Below are positions 1-9,600 of a DNA stretch of 45,657 nucleotides, piece after piece. The DNA is from Clostridiales bacterium. Lineage in GTDB: Bacteria > Bacillota > Clostridia > Christensenellales > UBA3700. The DNA lies in NCBI GenBank assembly GCA_014799575.1, contig JAAVHS010000035.1:1-45657 (forward strand). The letters are read 5' to 3'. A program made the position numbers and the translations under genes. A model generated the notes under the pieces. It was not told where the DNA came from. It worked only from the letters and a program-made list of their open reading frames with translations, and made no database searches. Numbering within the stretch: the stretch's first letter is position 1; each line of letters opens with the position of its first letter.

Positions 1-1742
1 ATTAAACCGCTTCTATAGAATGCCTTTTCTCCTATGCGCGTCACGCTGCTTGGTATCTCTATGCTTGACAAACTGCTACAGCTCGAGAATGTAAAATTGC
101 CTATGCTTGCCAATTTACTATTATCTTCGAAAATTACTTCGGTTACTTTCGACGGTGATTTGAACATAGTACTAGTGCAATCAATTGAAGTAATATCTGC
201 GCCAATTATTACGGAATGGTTGCCACTATAATCCGAATTATCTATTTGTTTAGTTATTGCTCCGCTACCAGTTATAACCAATTCGCCATTTGCACGACAC
301 TCATACCGAGCGTTTTCGCCACAAGAATTTGCGTATAAAATATCAGGATTATTTATTACGCACACACTTCCACTGTATTTATTATTCCAAATGTCCGTCC
401 AATCAACGAACTGATTAGATGCTATAAAGTTTTTTACCGCAACCCCTTTATAAAAACTTTTATCGTCGTACTTGACCTTGTATATAATATCGGTGGCAGT
501 ATAACGCATTACTTCTTTTGTTATGAGTTCATAACTTTTAACTACCTTCTTATCCTCTTTACTCTCACACTTCTCTGCGTCAAAGAATAATTCCGTTACT
601 TTGCCGTCGGTATCGAAATCTACCCTTATGTATTTATATACCAAGTTTTTGAATTCCTCTTCCAACTTTGCTAATTGCTCTAGGTTGCCTAATAAATTCT
701 CTTCAAGTTTTTTACCTTTTTCGTCTATTTCAATATAATCGTCGCTGAAATACTCATATCTATAATCGCTCTTTTCATAAGGCTCGCCAAGTATCTTTAC
801 TACTTGCTCTTTGCTATCGCCTATATTTATCTTATCCACCTTGCCTACGCGGAAAATGTTTTTTGCCCACACTACCGACGGAGCGATTATCGCCAACAAC
901 ACCGCAATGATTACAAGCGGTATCGCGACTTTCTTCGCTATTTTCTTGACTTTTTCTTTATCAATAGGTTTCTTCTCTTGCGCCTTTGCAATTTGTTCTT
1001 CGCTTAACCTCGTATCTTCCCACTTAAATACTTTGATTTCGTAGAAAACTCTAAGAGCAAGGAACACAAGTCCGAATACACCCATTACGATACACAATAC
1101 AAAGCCCGAACCTGCTTTGCCGTTTATACCCTCTTTCTTTGCGACCGACGATACGACACCGCCAAGAATGATTAAGATAAGCGAAATTATTCCGTCGACC
1201 GCCCATAATGGATATTTCTTGATTGTCTTATAAGGTTTCTTGATTGCTAAGTAAAGTTGATATCCGCCGTAAAGCAATCCGATAATAGCTACTACTAGCA
1301 ACATTCTGCTAGCGCTTATAATCGTATCAGGTACGTCGCCATTGCTGATAGCGGCAAAACCGCTTGCCCAATTCTCCGTCATACCCAAAAACTCTTCGAT
1401 TACGGTCGGCGCGCAAAGACATAGCAACGCCATTATTCCCAAGAGCACCATTCCGCAAGCAACAAAGTATCTATATACTTTTGCGATTACACTCTTAATC
1501 GAGCCAATATTGACACTCATCTCTTTTTTGCTTGGTTTGTTACTCTCTTGAATTTGAGTATTTTCTACTTTATACTCTTTATTCTCTTCAAAGTTGTAAC
1601 CGCAGTTCACACAAAACTTGCCGTCTGCTACTTTTTCGTGTCCGCAGTTGGGACATACGTTATTCTTTTGTTCTTCGACAGGCGTTCCGCAATTTGGACA
1701 GAATTTTCCGTCAAACTCTTTCCCACATTTGTTGCAAATCAT
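1..1742 (-). CDS. Zinc-ribbon, membrane-spanning, leucine-rich-repeat surface protein (5' part only)
   Basis: The reverse strand is open from an ATG at 1742 to the window edge, giving 580 codons with no stop; the C-terminus lies outside. The start has a weak GGAGA site. Residues 1-50 hold two zinc ribbons built from CxxC pairs (CNKC/CPNC and CPNC/CVNC). Hydrophobic segments follow at about 85-105 (FVACGMVLLGIMALLC) and again near 140-165, 180-200, 215-235 and 275-300. Next is a segment reading IGDSKEQVVKILGEPYEKSD, which resembles the SmpA/BamE-like lipoprotein fold. The last visible residues (LSSIEIPSSVTRIGEKAFYR) are a BspA-type leucine-rich repeat that probably continues beyond the edge. 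Family knowledge suggests a cytoplasmic zinc-ribbon head, a membrane anchor and an exported LRR region used for binding. The function is not known. It is divergent from the XRE gene at 1848. Confidence 0.8.
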   Translation of the reverse strand, partial: MICNKCGKEFDGKFCPNCGTPVEEQKNNVCPNCGHEKVADGKFCVNCGYNFEENKEYKVENTQIQESNKPSKKEMSVNIGSIKSVIAKVYRYFVACGMVLLGIMALLCLCAPTVIEEFLGMTENWASGFAAISNGDVPDTIISASRMLLVVAIIGLLYGGYQLYLAIKKPYKTIKKYPLWAVDGIISLILIILGGVVSSVAKKEGINGKAGSGFVLCIVMGVFGLVFLALRVFYEIKVFKWEDTRLSEEQIAKAQEKKPIDKEKVKKIAKKVAIPLVIIAVLLAIIAPSVVWAKNIFRVGKVDKINIGDSKEQVVKILGEPYEKSDYRYEYFSDDYIEIDEKGKKLEENLLGNLEQLAKLEEEFKNLVYKYIRVDFDTDGKVTELFFDAEKCESKEDKKVVKSYELITKEVMRYTATDIIYKVKYDDKSFYKGVAVKNFIASNQFVDWTDIWNNKYSGSVCVINNPDILYANSCGENARYECRANGELVITGSGAITKQIDNSDYSGNHSVIIGADITSIDCTSTMFKSPSKVTEVIFEDNSKLASIGNFTFSSCSSLSSIEIPSSVTRIGEKAFYRSGL

Positions 1743-1847
1743 TAGTTTTTCTCCATTTGTCCTATCATAGGACAATATTAATTTGTCAATAGTTTACTAT
1801 ATAAATTGTCTTATGTCAAGACAAAATTTTATAAAAACGAGCAAAAT
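1743..1847. promoter_or_regulatory. Divergent intergenic region with repeated TTGTC/GACAA inverted repeats
   Basis: Between the surface-protein start (1742) and the XRE start (1848) lies a palindrome at 1758-1774 (TGTCCTAT-C-ATAGGACA, 8-bp arms). A second inverted repeat is at 1806-1824 (TTGTCTT-N5-AAGACAA). An extra GACAA/TTGTC pair lies between them (GACAA at 1771-1775, TTGTC at about 1783-1787). Regularly spaced half-sites between divergent genes, one of them an XRE regulator, are typical of an autoregulated operator. That the XRE protein binds here is an inference. Confidence 0.5.
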
Positions 1848-2105
1848 ATGGCAAGAATTATTGACGGAAAGAAAATGAATTTAATCGGCGCAAACGTGGC
1901 AAGACGACGTAAAGAGTTGAACATGAGCCAACAGCAACTATCCGACAAACTTGAACTTTGCGCAGTATACGTTTGCCGCGGCTCGATTTCGAGAATAGAA
2001 GATTATTCGCGTACAGTAACTGATATTGAACTATACGCGTTGTCACAAGTGTTGAAAATATCAATAAATGATTTAATCGAACCTATACCATTGAATTCAA
2101 AATAA
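1848..2105 (+). CDS. Small XRE-family HTH transcriptional regulator
   Basis: An 85-residue protein that is almost entirely one helix-turn-helix of the Cro/XRE type. The recognisable core is IGANVARRRKELNMSQQQLS followed by SRIEDYSRTVTDIELYALSQ and LKISINDLI. The insertion CAVYVCRGSISRIED, between the first HTH helix pair and the remainder, is seen in a recurrent clostridial subfamily. Reading from the upstream TTG at 1806 would add 14 residues, but that codon lies inside the inverted repeat and lacks a ribosome site. ATG 1848 is preferred, and ATG 1875 (preceded by GGAAAG) is a real alternative. It is probably a repressor of itself and perhaps of the divergent surface protein. A shared bidirectional terminator follows immediately. 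Confidence 0.8.
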   Translation: MARIIDGKKMNLIGANVARRRKELNMSQQQLSDKLELCAVYVCRGSISRIEDYSRTVTDIELYALSQVLKISINDLIEPIPLNSK

Positions 2106-2133
2106 AAGAGCAAGCGATTTGCTTGCTCTTTTA
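2103..2133. terminator. Bidirectional intrinsic terminator
   Basis: Perfect 13-bp arms (TAAAAGAGCAAGC and its complement at 2121-2133) around a 5-nt loop. T-runs lie on both strands. It sits between the convergent XRE gene and the ABC permease gene and overlaps the XRE stop codon. Confidence 0.85.
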
Positions 2134-2134
2134 T

Positions 2135-3160
2135 TTATACTTCCAGTTTATTAAATCTCCTATACGCAAAATACATAAACCCTGCTCCCCACGCAAGCGT
2201 AATAGGTATCATTGTGCCAAGCGACATGCCCTTGAATGCAGGACCGGTCAGGCTTAGCGCGCTCATCCAATCGAGGTTTGCGAGAAATCCGACGTAGCCG
2301 ACGTAACCGAGCGCGAGAACTGTCTCTAACAACTCGCCTATTTCAAAGGCTATGAATACAAGACCGAGTACGAGCGCTTTGCTGGCGGACTTGCAGAACG
2401 TGCCGATAAACATACCCGCTTGCACTATCATAAACAGCATTATCGATTTGAAGAACATACCCAAGGCAAGCGCGCCGAACGCGGACGTCAAAAACGCTTT
2501 GCTCGCGCCTGATATGAGAAGCACGTTGGGACAGTTCGCGCCGTAGACTATTACTCCGATTATGAAAGACAGAATAAAAGACGCTATCAAGTAGGCTTCG
2601 GCAATTGAGAACACGCTGAGCCACTTTGCGGTAAAGAACTTGTTTTTGTTTATCGGGCGGATGAACTGCATTTTGAGCGCTCCGCTCGCATACTCGCCTG
2701 ACGTCGCGCGCACGCACGCTACCATAATAAATATGATAATAACGGTCATTACCGTGCTCATACACATCTCTGTAAAGCCGTAGAAATTAAAGTCCATAAA
2801 ACTTCCCGCCGAATAATAGGTCACGCTGCTTGGCGCAAGCCCGTTTTCGTTGAGGTATTTATACGCCGTCAAGCGCGCTTTGAGTTCATAGAGCGTAGTG
2901 TCGGGCAAAAGTTTGTTTAGCCAAGTTTGGTTTTGCTCGAAGTACTCTATTTCCATTTCAAGTTCGGCGATATTCTCTTGACTGCTGCCGAATTCGCCTC
3001 CGATATTATTGATAAAATCGCCAAGCACGTTTTTAAGTACCGCGCTGATTAATGTCATAAACAAAATTATCACAACGAGCGCAATACCGAGTTTGAGCAA
3101 CGTACGCTTTCTGTTGGTCTTATAAAGTTCGCACGAAAACAAATCTTTGAAGTCTGTCAT
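2135..3160 (-). CDS. ABC-2 type exporter permease
   Basis: A 341-residue membrane protein. The start at 3160 is set by AAGGAGGTGTCAAA immediately before ATG, and it overlaps the ATPase stop by 4 nt (ATGA), so the pair is translationally coupled. A longer upstream reading would run through the ATPase gene and is rejected. TM1 lies at about 24-46. A roughly 75-residue extracytoplasmic segment rich in Glu and Gln follows. Five or so further TM helices cover about 130-335. The cytoplasmic motif SGEYASGALKMQFIRPINKN at about 160-180 is characteristic of ABC-2/BcrB-like permeases. The substrate cannot be read from the sequence; peptides, drugs and lipids are all known for this family. Confidence 0.85.
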   Translation of the reverse strand: MTDFKDLFSCELYKTNRKRTLLKLGIALVVIILFMTLISAVLKNVLGDFINNIGGEFGSSQENIAELEMEIEYFEQNQTWLNKLLPDTTLYELKARLTAYKYLNENGLAPSSVTYYSAGSFMDFNFYGFTEMCMSTVMTVIIIFIMVACVRATSGEYASGALKMQFIRPINKNKFFTAKWLSVFSIAEAYLIASFILSFIIGVIVYGANCPNVLLISGASKAFLTSAFGALALGMFFKSIMLFMIVQAGMFIGTFCKSASKALVLGLVFIAFEIGELLETVLALGYVGYVGFLANLDWMSALSLTGPAFKGMSLGTMIPITLAWGAGFMYFAYRRFNKLEV

Positions 3161-4083
3161 TTTGACACCTCCTTGTAAAGGTCTTCGAGAGTACGCTTGA
3201 TTTTGGTCACGGTATAGACGTTGATACCCGAATTTACAAGCGTCGTCACGACGTCGCCGATAGCGTTTTGGTCGGCAATCACGATAATTGCTCCCCCTTC
3301 TTTTTTGCACTCCAAGCCTTGACTTGCTATTATTTCGCATGCGCCGTCGACGTTTGAACACTCAATCGAGAATTTCCTGAAAGCGTCCACGCCGTAGTTG
3401 ACTTCTTCCATAGTCTTGACGGCTTTGATTTCGCCTTTTGCCATAAAGGCAACTCTATCGCATACCTGTTGAATTTCGCTGAGCATGTGAGAAGATATGA
3501 TTATCGTCGTGCCGAGTTCGGTTTTTAGATTTATAAACAATTCGCGCATTTGAGCGATACCCGATGGGTCAAGTCCGTTGGTCGGTTCGTCAAGTAGTAG
3601 TATTGACGGCTTGTGCATAATCGCTTGCGCAATGCCGAGTCTTTGTTTCATACCAAGCGAATAACTTCTGAATTTGCTGTTGATTCTATCGCTAAGTCCG
3701 ACAAGGTCGACGATAGCGCGAAGCCTCTCGTCGGTGATATTCGCGCCTTGAAGTTTAGCGTAATATTTGAGGTTTTCCCAACCCGTGTATTCCGCGAAAA
3801 GCGTCGGCGCTTCGACAAGCGCGCCAACGTTCGTCAAAGCCTTTTCTCTCGACTTTACCACGTCGTAACCTGCCACTCTAATACATCCGCTGTCAATGGT
3901 AGCAAGTCCGAGAATAAGTTTGATTAGCGTAGTCTTGCCTGCGCCGTTTGCTCCCAACAAGCCGAGTATCTCGCCCTCTTCGACGTCCAAAGTTGCGTTT
4001 GATACCGCCTTGACGGGCAAGCCCTTGTTCCTGCCTTTGAGCGCGTACGTCTTGGAAACGTTCTCGATTTCTATAATTTTCAT
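3157..4083 (-). CDS. ABC exporter ATP-binding protein (BcrA-like)
   Basis: A 308-residue ATPase partner of the permease at 2135-3160. Walker A is GANGAGKTT (about 44-52). The signature is YSLGMKQRLG (about 142-151). Walker B is ILLLDEPTNGLDP (about 161-173), and the H-loop is SSHMLSE. The C-terminal 80 residues after the nucleotide-binding domain form the accessory domain usual in BcrA/CcmA-type drug and peptide exporters. The start has a GGAGAG site. It is the first gene of a two-gene operon read away from the DnaD gene. A 16-bp palindrome (4124-4139) lies 41-56 bp upstream. Confidence 0.9.
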   Translation of the reverse strand: MKIIEIENVSKTYALKGRNKGLPVKAVSNATLDVEEGEILGLLGANGAGKTTLIKLILGLATIDSGCIRVAGYDVVKSREKALTNVGALVEAPTLFAEYTGWENLKYYAKLQGANITDERLRAIVDLVGLSDRINSKFRSYSLGMKQRLGIAQAIMHKPSILLLDEPTNGLDPSGIAQMRELFINLKTELGTTIIISSHMLSEIQQVCDRVAFMAKGEIKAVKTMEEVNYGVDAFRKFSIECSNVDGACEIIASQGLECKKEGGAIIVIADQNAIGDVVTTLVNSGINVYTVTKIKRTLEDLYKEVSK

Positions 4084-4123
4084 ATCTCTCCGTTTTCGAC
4101 TTTTGTGCGTTCAACTTTTCCGC

Positions 4124-4139
4124 CCACAATATTTTGTGG
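4124..4139. promoter_or_regulatory. Palindrome CCACAA-TATT-TTGTGG, candidate operator
   Basis: Perfect 6-bp inverted arms in the divergent region between the ABC operon and the DnaD gene, 41-56 bp upstream of the ATPase start. On the reverse strand it overlaps a weak -10-like TATTGT. It may be an operator for the exporter. No regulator is encoded next to it. Confidence 0.35.
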
Positions 4140-4159
4140 TTTTCAAAATTGAAGTCGAA

Positions 4160-4188
4160 TTGTCTTTGTTATTTTCTTTATATATGAT
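4160..4188 (+). promoter_or_regulatory. Candidate sigma-A promoter of the DnaD/DnaI pair
   Basis: TTGTCT at 4160-4165, a 17-nt spacer, then TATGAT at 4183-4188, about 60 bp upstream of the DnaD start. That start has AAGGAG at a good distance. Confidence 0.5.
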
Positions 4189-4250
4189 ATATTATATTAT
4201 GATTTAATTTTATTCTAACATACTTTGTATGAGATTTCAAGGAGTGTGAT

Positions 4251-5672
4251 ATGGGTTTTTGTACTCTTTCTAAAGATTACGAACAAGGCGCGGTATTGCT
4301 CGACAAGAGTTTTGTCGTCAATTATTTGCCCGAGTGCGACGAACTTTCACTGAAAGTTTACTTGCTCGGTCTTTCCTTCTGCGCCAATCCGCCGGCAAGC
4401 GAAAACAGTATCGAATTTATTTGCGACACTTTGGCAGTGACTTCCGAAGAAGTGGAAGGCGCATTCGGCAGGCTCGCCGATTTGGGACTTGTCAATATCA
4501 CGAGTTATTCCCCATTCTCCGTATCATATAAGAATATCAAGAGCGCGTACGCAAGACACTACAAGAAAGACAAATACGCGGATTTCAATTCTCAACTCGA
4601 AGCGCTCTTCCCCAGCGTCGCCTTTAATAATATAAATCAATATACCGTATATTACGACTTTATCGAAGAGACGAAAATCAAGCCCGAGACGCTTATCACG
4701 ATAGCGCGCTATTGCGTCAACCTCAAAGGCGAAAAGATAAAGGCCAACTATATTCTCGCCGTTGCGAAGAATTGGCTTGACGAGGGCGTACGTACTCTCG
4801 CGGACGTGGACGAAAAAATCAGGCAGTTGGAGACGACCAACGAAGCGATTCGTCTCATCTGCAAAGCGGTCGGCAAGAAGTCGGAAGTGGATTTGGAAGA
4901 CAAGAATTTGTATCTCAAATGGACGGGCAGTTGGGGCTTCAATCTCGACGCTATACTCTTTGCCGGCAAGTCGCTCAAAAACAAAGGCGGATTTGCTAGG
5001 CTCGATTCCCTACTCGACGAATTCTATCGCAATCAGGCTATGAGCGTACAGGAAATGGAAAACTACCTTGCCAACAAGCAAGCGATATACAAACTCGCCT
5101 ACAACGTCAACAAGACGCTCGGACTTTATTACGAAAACGTCGAGTATATTGTGGAAAAGTATATCAATAATTGGATTGGTCGCGGATTTGACGAGAGCGC
5201 AATTCTACTTATCGCCGAATACTGCCTCGACAACTCTATCCGCACGTTGGAAGGTATGAACAAGCGCGTAATCAAATTCTACAACGAAGGTTGCGTCAAC
5301 GTGCAGTCTATCAACGAGTATCTCGCCCAACTTATGCAAAGGGATATGGCTATCAAGAAGATTATCGAACTCACAGGATATTCTCGCAACGTCTGCGCGG
5401 GCGATCGAGATATGTACAAGGTATGGACGCAGATGTGGAATTTCGACTACGACGTGATTGAGTACGGCGCAAGCCTTTGTCAAGGCAAACCGCTTTCCGC
5501 GCTCAACAACTTGCTTGCAAAATGGAAGAACAACGGCGTAATGACTATCGAGCAAGCCAAAGCAAACGGCGCGTTCGTCAACAATACTCAAAGCCAAGCG
5601 CCTACTTATACCAAAGAACAGTTGTCAGCTTACTTCTACTCTCTCGACGAGTTGGACGATATAGAGGTCTAA
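4251..5672 (+). CDS. DnaD-domain replication initiation protein
   Basis: A 473-residue protein. The N-terminal 100 residues look like a winged-helix region (SLKVYLLGLSF... LAVTSEEVEGAFGRLADLGL), as in DnaD/DnaB primosome proteins. DnaD C-terminal-type domains follow as repeats. One contains YLKWTGSWGFNLDAILFAGK (about 220-240). Another contains MYKVWTQMWNFDYDVIEYGA (about 388-408). A degenerate unit at about 140-195 carries KIKANYILAVAKNW. Such proteins remodel DNA and recruit the replicative helicase with a DnaI-type loader, which is encoded 3 nt downstream. The start has AAGGAG. The multi-repeat length is longer than B. subtilis DnaD and closer to DnaB of that species. Confidence 0.85.
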   Translation: MGFCTLSKDYEQGAVLLDKSFVVNYLPECDELSLKVYLLGLSFCANPPASENSIEFICDTLAVTSEEVEGAFGRLADLGLVNITSYSPFSVSYKNIKSAYARHYKKDKYADFNSQLEALFPSVAFNNINQYTVYYDFIEETKIKPETLITIARYCVNLKGEKIKANYILAVAKNWLDEGVRTLADVDEKIRQLETTNEAIRLICKAVGKKSEVDLEDKNLYLKWTGSWGFNLDAILFAGKSLKNKGGFARLDSLLDEFYRNQAMSVQEMENYLANKQAIYKLAYNVNKTLGLYYENVEYIVEKYINNWIGRGFDESAILLIAEYCLDNSIRTLEGMNKRVIKFYNEGCVNVQSINEYLAQLMQRDMAIKKIIELTGYSRNVCAGDRDMYKVWTQMWNFDYDVIEYGASLCQGKPLSALNNLLAKWKNNGVMTIEQAKANGAFVNNTQSQAPTYTKEQLSAYFYSLDELDDIEV

Positions 5673-5675
5673 AAT

Positions 5676-6584
5676 ATGTTGAAATATTTTGCGCAAAAAC
5701 TAGACACGATTTACGATACAAAAAGAGCACTCGCTAAGGCAAACAGCCAAAAAAGCAACAAAGCTTTGTTGGACTTGCACCCTGCTCTTTCGCAAATGAT
5801 GAGAGATAAAAAGATTGCGGAATTGGACTTGGCTCGCAAAAAAGCGTTCAATCAAGATACAAAAGACGAGGAAAGCGCGCTTGCCAATCTTAATAAAAAT
5901 ATCGCGGATTATATCAAGACCAACAACTTGAATTTCTCGCCGAGTTACTCCTGCCCTATCTGCAAGGATAGCGGTTACGTGGACGGACAGCCTTGCAAAT
6001 GTCTGCTCAAAGAATACAATACTCTTCTTTGCGACTACAAGAGCGTTTCGCCTATGCCCAAATTTACTTTTGAGGATAATACCTACTCTAATTCAGACAA
6101 TCCGCAAAAGGTCGGAATAAATAAACTCTATAAGATAATGAGAGAAAAGGTATGCGGAAATTTCAACGCGTGTAAGTGGCAAAACTTTATCTTCTCGGGC
6201 GCAAGCGGCATCGGCAAGACTTCTCTAGCCGTGGCGGTCGCCGACGACTTGCTTAAAAGGAACGTGAGCGTATTCTACGTCACGTCGTTTGAACTGATAA
6301 ATATCTTTTTGGATAAGCATACGCACAAGCAAACTGCGCTTAGCAAATTTTTCGACTACGTAAGCGAATGCGAAATGCTGATAATCGACAACCTCGGCGC
6401 AGAACCGATATACAAGAACGTAACTCTCGAATATCTCTTCTCTACGCTTGAAAAAAGACTTGCGAACAAAAAGAAAACTATAATCTGTACTCAACTCGGC
6501 GGTCAAGCGCTTATCAATAGATATGGAGAAACCTTTATATCAAAATTTGCGGATAAAAAGCACTCGTTGAGCGTAATGCTTTGA
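5676..6584 (+). CDS. DnaI/DnaC-type replicative helicase loader ATPase
   Basis: A 302-residue AAA+ protein starting 3 nt after the DnaD-like gene, with GAGG overlapping its stop region. The N-terminal 90 residues are helical and charged. A zinc knuckle (CPICKDSGYVDGQPCKC) lies at about 92-108. It is followed by the AAA+ domain with Walker A GASGIGKTS (about 172-180) and Walker B MLIIDNLGAEP (about 232-242). A CTQL sensor-1 strand comes next. This arrangement is that of clostridial DnaI/DnaC loaders, which place the DnaB/DnaC hexamer on the origin. An arginine finger near NRYGETFISKF is compatible with the family. It ends before a strong terminator. Confidence 0.88.
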   Translation: MLKYFAQKLDTIYDTKRALAKANSQKSNKALLDLHPALSQMMRDKKIAELDLARKKAFNQDTKDEESALANLNKNIADYIKTNNLNFSPSYSCPICKDSGYVDGQPCKCLLKEYNTLLCDYKSVSPMPKFTFEDNTYSNSDNPQKVGINKLYKIMREKVCGNFNACKWQNFIFSGASGIGKTSLAVAVADDLLKRNVSVFYVTSFELINIFLDKHTHKQTALSKFFDYVSECEMLIIDNLGAEPIYKNVTLEYLFSTLEKRLANKKKTIICTQLGGQALINRYGETFISKFADKKHSLSVML

Positions 6585-6618
6585 TAAGTAAAAAGTAATA
6601 ATGAAAAGTGAATAAGTT

Positions 6619-6647
6619 AAAAAGGCAAGCGAATCGCTTGCCTTTTT
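6619..6647. terminator. Bidirectional intrinsic terminator
   Basis: 14-bp arms AAAAAGGCAAGCGA and complement around a minimal loop, with A/T-runs on both sides. It lies between the convergent helicase-loader gene and the giant surface-protein gene. Confidence 0.85.
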
Positions 6648-6650
6648 GCA

Positions 6651-9600
6651 TTATTTCTTTTTCATTGAGCGTTGTTCTTTCAAATAGTCATTGTATCTTT
6701 CAATTTGGTCTTCGCGCAAATCTATCATATCTTTTGCGGTAGAGAGCGCTTGATTATCGCCGACGACGACTTCCGTCTCTTTGACTTTGACCTTAGTTCC
6801 GTCACTGCTTGCGCCGCGACGAATATCTTTCATATACTCGTCTTCCATTTTGAAGAGCGCAACCGTCGTATTCTTCTTGATAGTAAGTTTCACAAGCGGG
6901 TTGACGGTAGATTGTCCGAGTATGGTGAAGTAAGTCGACTTCTTTTCCTTGCACTTGTCTTTGCTCATTGCGTAGGCTTTGAGCGTGTCGAAAATCTTCT
7001 TTTGATTTGCCGACAACTTAGCGTACGCCTCGTCTAGCGTAAGTCTTTGCGCAGGCGCTTTCGTAGCCTTTGCAGGCTTCTCAACCGGCATTGGTACGGG
7101 AACAATTTTTTCGACGGGAACTTCAACTCGCACTTCCTTTTCAACAATCTTCTCAACGGGTTTTTCGATTATAATTTTCTCCGCAGGCTGTTGAATTATC
7201 GTAGGTTGCGGCATTATCGGTTGTTGAACGACAGGTTGTGGATACGGCATAATAATTTGCTTGTCGTTGTTTCTGCTCGACAATTCCATCATTTGCCTCA
7301 TCAACATCTCTTGATTGCGAATCAGCATTTCGATTTTTTCGTCGTTGACGTTGGTCGCGGCAACTTCTCTTTCCGCTTGCTTCTCGACAACTTGTTGTTT
7401 GGACAGTTTATCTACCAGTCTTTCGATAGCGTCTGCGTCAACTCCGCTCTTGTTCTGCTCGGCAAGTTGCTTAACCAACTTTTCAATGCGCTCCTCATTT
7501 TGCTCATTCATTTGGCGCATACGCTCTTCGCTCTGCGCGTTTTGCTCAATAAGTTGTTGAATAAGTTCGTCGCTATGCGAGGCTTCTTGCGGTAGATATT
7601 GCGTAACGTTAGGCAACATTGCGGTAACCGCGTCGTTGAGCATAAGTCTCATTTCGTCCGCGCTCACTCCTTGTTGGAATGCAAAGCCTTGTCCGCCGTT
7701 TGCATTTCCGCCCATCATGCCCATGAGCATCATTCTCATTTCGTCTTCTTTCTTCTTCTCTTTCGCTTGCTCGTATTCGCTTCTCGCATCGTCCAATTCT
7801 TCTTCGACTTTGCTCAAAGACTTCTTTTCAAGTAGCATAAAGATGAATGCAAGTACAGTAACTCCTGCCAATATGCAAGCAATTATTGTCCAAGTAGTGT
7901 ATGGCAAGTTGAATAGACCTACACCGCCTACCGCATAGTATGCGTTGCTATACTTCTTCTCTATCGTCTTCTTTATCTTCTTTCTCTTACCTGCGTAGCC
8001 TATTCCCTTGCTCATAAAGATAATAATCAATATTATACATATTGCGCTGAGGATAGGTTGCCAGTACTCTTTGATTATTTGGACTATATCAATGCTCGGT
8101 GTCGGTGTCGGCTCGGTGGGGTCTTCGGGGGTTGTCGGGTCAACAGGGACTATCGGGTCTTCGGGATTTTCGGGTTCTTGCGCCTCAATCTCAAACGCTT
8201 GCTCGGTCGAATTAACGTTCTCCAAGACTTGTCCGTCTCCGTCTACGAACACGTAATTTCCTGCGTACTCGCTCTTTATCCTTGCTATTACCTTGTAATT
8301 GCCCGCCTCAACAGCACTAATATCCTCTATTACGTTGCCTTCGCTATCCGTGTAGACGTATTCTATCTTTTCTTTCTCTTCGCTAGTCAAGCCTTTGAGT
8401 GTCGGTATATCTCCCGTCGTATCCCATTCCGCAGTGATTTGATAAGGCGTAATTTCTATATCAAATTTTATACAAGTATCTTTTATATAGTAATTGCGGT
8501 AGTTGTCTTCGTCGGTTTCGTCTATTGACAATACGACTATATACTTGCCCACGTTCTTCGGCAATACTCCGTCAAGTTTATTTGAGCCGTCTTCCTTAAT
8601 TTCCGTACCTTCGTAATAGGTCTTGACAATCTTGACACCGCTGACGTCCAACTTGTTGTCGCAAGAAAGGTTTAGTTTCAAGGCTAAGTCTTCGCCGTTG
8701 AATTCAAACTCGGTCTTGTTGCCGTCAAGGGCGATTACCAATTCCGCTTGCTTGATTTCAAATCTTACGTTGTACACGCTGAGCGCATAACTGTCTTGGT
8801 GATTTTCGTCGTCAAAGTCAAACGCTACTAGATACGTTCCCGCCTTTTTAGGCGCTTCTTCGAGCAAGGTCTTGACCTCCTCTTCCTCGCCGTTCTCCCC
8901 TTTTACTTTCTCTATCGAGTACCACTTGCCTACGATATGCTCTGTCTCGACTGCGTCTTCGTCAAACTTCCATTCACTCTCTACGCCGTGCGCCTTGCCG
9001 TCGTAGATGAATTCAGTATCCATATCGATATTGATTACTACGTTTGCGCCTACGTTAAATCTCTTTGCCTGCGTACCTTGTTTTATTTCATAGTTGCTAG
9101 CATACTTATCGTTGACTTCGGCTACTACGTAATACTTTTTAGGATTGTTAAGGTCTACGACAATATCTTTCAACTCAACAGGCGCGCCTGTCGCAATTCC
9201 GTTGGTTTGGTCGTAATCCTTTTCCTCATAATACTTATACTGTATCTTGGCTTCGACAGTCTTGCTCGCTACTCTATAAGGACGGAATACTCGACTGCTA
9301 GAGTCTTCAAATGGATATCTTTCCCACTCTGCGTCAAGGTCGAGTACACCTTTCTTAATTATCCACTTCAACTCGAATGGAAATTCAGCGTCCTCTTCGT
9401 CAACTTTATATGTGTAAGAATTTCTGTCAGTGGACGTCGGCAAATAATAGTTGTTCGCAACGTCCTCAACGCTCGTATCGTATTTGAATTTCACCGTTGT
9501 CTTATACGGCGTATACTCTTTTGTAGATTCGTTGTAAGCGCAAACTTTGCTAGCCTTATTGCCGTCAACGTTCGCGTTGCCGTCGTCCTCATAATCCGCA

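Noticed and set aside
3161..3361. N-terminal extension of the ABC permease by 67 residues
   Set aside because: It is very basic, lies within the ATPase coding region, and the true ATG has a perfect ribosome site.
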